Positions 6,257-7,152 of a DNA stretch of 7,152 bases are shown piece after piece; within the stretch, counting starts at the first letter, position 1; each line of letters begins with the position of its first letter. The stretch covers positions 1 to 7,152 of the forward strand of contig JAGVIF010000175.1 of the NCBI GenBank assembly GCA_020056205.1, written 5' to 3'. The notes under the pieces are model-generated. The model was given only the letters and a program-made list of their open reading frames with translations. It made no database searches and was not told where the DNA came from. Source of the DNA: Lentisphaeria bacterium (lineage in GTDB: Bacteria > Verrucomicrobiota > Lentisphaeria > Victivallales > GWF2-50-93). The translations under genes were made by a program, and so were the position numbers.

Positions 6257-7152
6257 TTTTTTTGATCCTGCCATGCTCCGCCGTAATTTCCGACAAGGTG
6301 TTTGAATTTTTTCAATTCCGGATAGCCGTGGCACGGGAGCATTTCCCCGTGAGTGTAAATGTTTATGCCCTTGCCTTCTGTCTGTTTAAGAAGCTCGCAA
6401 AGATCCTTTAGGTCGTGTCCGGAGACGAGGATAGCCCTGCCTTTTACGGGAGTGATTTTTACCGGAGTAGGCGTTGGCGTCCCGTATATTTCAATGTTTG
6501 CGGTGTCAAGCAATCCCATGACTTTCAAGTTCGTTTCCCCGACTTTGAGTGCGGTCTCAAGCAATTTTCCAATGTCGCTTGGATTGGATGCGAGAAAGCT
6601 CAGGGTATCGTGGAAGAACTTATAAACTGCCGCGTCTTCTTTGCCGAGAATCGCGGCATGATCCGCGTATGCCGCAGTTCCTTTAAGCCCGTAGGCTATA
6701 AGTTCCTGAAGTCCGGCGACATCCGCGCCGTTTTTTGAAATAGATTGTTCCACCGAAACTTTAATAGCCTGGTTCACAAGACCCTCTCTGTCCGGCGAAA
6801 GTTTAAATGCGTTTGCGCCGGGAATTTCCTCAGCCTCAACTCCCTTCGCTTTCGCTGTATCGGTGTAAAGTTTTTTGGATTTTTGAAGAAGGCCTTCTCC
6901 TTTTCGTATTAACTTTTCAAGGCGTTCCGGATCGAAATTCACGTTGGTAACAGTAGAGAAAAGCCCCTCTGTCACAAACATATCCACTTCTCTGTCGCTT
7001 GCGCCGAGACTTGCCGCTTTTGAGGCATACTGCGAGATTCTTTTGATTTCCTCGATCAACAGATCCTGCAGAGCCGCCGTTTCAGCGTCCTTGCCGCAAA
7101 CTCCCGTTTTTGTGCATCCCTTTCCGCCCATCGTCTGTTCGCATTGATAGCA
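6226..7152 (-). CDS. hcp: Hybrid cluster protein (Hcp), N-terminal part, runs off right edge
   Basis: The N-terminal part of hcp. Reading leftwards from 7152 the protein begins C-Y-Q-C-E-Q-T, so only about two codons (probably Met plus one residue) and the promoter lie outside; the ATG at 7131 is internal. The first cysteines form C-x2-C-x8-C-x5-C, the class I spacing known from strict anaerobes, which binds the [4Fe-4S] cluster. Helical segments follow. Two hybrid-cluster ligands are present: the His of S-G-H-D-L (codon near 6417) and the Glu of H-G-E-M-L-P (near 6345). Family-like sequence ends at A-W-Q-D-Q-K-K; the unshifted frame adds only N-L-M-N-F-Q-A-P-S and stops at TGA 6228-6226. That product of about 310 residues would lack all the cysteine ligands of the hybrid cluster and should be inactive. 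With one -1 slip the whole protein is about 547 residues, the normal class I length. Confidence 0.93.
   Translation of the reverse strand, partial: CYQCEQTMGGKGCTKTGVCGKDAETAALQDLLIEEIKRISQYASKAASLGASDREVDMFVTEGLFSTVTNVNFDPERLEKLIRKGEGLLQKSKKLYTDTAKAKGVEAEEIPGANAFKLSPDREGLVNQAIKVSVEQSISKNGADVAGLQELIAYGLKGTAAYADHAAILGKEDAAVYKFFHDTLSFLASNPSDIGKLLETALKVGETNLKVMGLLDTANIEIYGTPTPTPVKITPVKGRAILVSGHDLKDLCELLKQTEGKGINIYTHGEMLPCHGYPELKKFKHLVGNYGGAWQDQKKNLMNFQAPS
6256..6262 (-). other. A AAA AAG slippery heptamer at the hcp frame change
   Basis: On the minus strand the N-terminal frame reads CAA AAA AAG AAT. The heptamer A AAA AAG is in the phase needed for tandem -1 slippage, identical to the E. coli dnaX site. 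Slipping back one base makes the next codon GAA and joins Q-K-K to E-F-D-E-F-P-G, as in normal Hcp proteins. An SD-like GGAG lies about 13-14 nt upstream, roughly where dnaX has its stimulatory SD. Downstream only a weak 4-bp hairpin (6227-6240) is seen, 15 nt away. An error in, or loss of one base from, an original A8 run is an equally good explanation of the same sequence. Confidence 0.6.

Overview
The window comes from an anaerobic, diderm bacterium whose lineage I cannot fix from sequence alone. Two secreted secretin-like proteins imply an outer membrane. The hybrid cluster protein is of the class I type (N-terminal C-x2-C-x8-C-x5-C), which is typical of strict anaerobes. No rRNA, tRNA, CRISPR array or intact mobile element is visible.

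Layout. (1) Positions 2-1483, + strand: the AT-rich 3' part of a siroheme/[4Fe-4S] sulfite or nitrite reductase. It is fused to a helical, HEPN-like segment and a C-terminal TusA-like domain, and the frame runs off the left edge. (2) Positions 1484-1992: about 500 bp without a secure gene. It begins with a well-placed RBS and ATG that lead only into a 35-codon ORF, then holds a protein-like ORF remnant, AT-rich sequence with small inverted repeats, and a candidate promoter. Base composition changes across this stretch. (3) Positions 1993-5456, + strand: a two-gene operon (29-bp gap) of paralogous secretin-like proteins, each with a signal peptide. They share a W-K-N-G-P-G motif and secretin C-terminal signatures, but no other secretion or pilus gene lies in the window. 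(4) Positions 5484-5517: a strong hairpin terminator, U-rich on both sides, between convergent genes. (5) Positions 5516-7152, - strand: hcp (hybrid cluster protein, also called hydroxylamine reductase), missing only about two N-terminal codons at the right edge. It is split by a one-base frame change.

The most interesting point is that frame change. It falls exactly on A AAA AAG, the slippery heptamer used by E. coli dnaX, in the correct phase. A single -1 slip there would restore a full-length Hcp with every known cluster ligand. This could be programmed frameshifting, a homopolymer sequencing error, or a recent mutation; the sequence alone cannot decide.

Functionally, the two ends carry redox enzymes acting on small oxidised S or N compounds (siroheme reductase, Hcp), while the middle operon encodes envelope proteins. 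Nothing shows that the three units form one pathway. The composition break near 1500 argues that the reductase has a different history from the rest, or that the contig is joined there.
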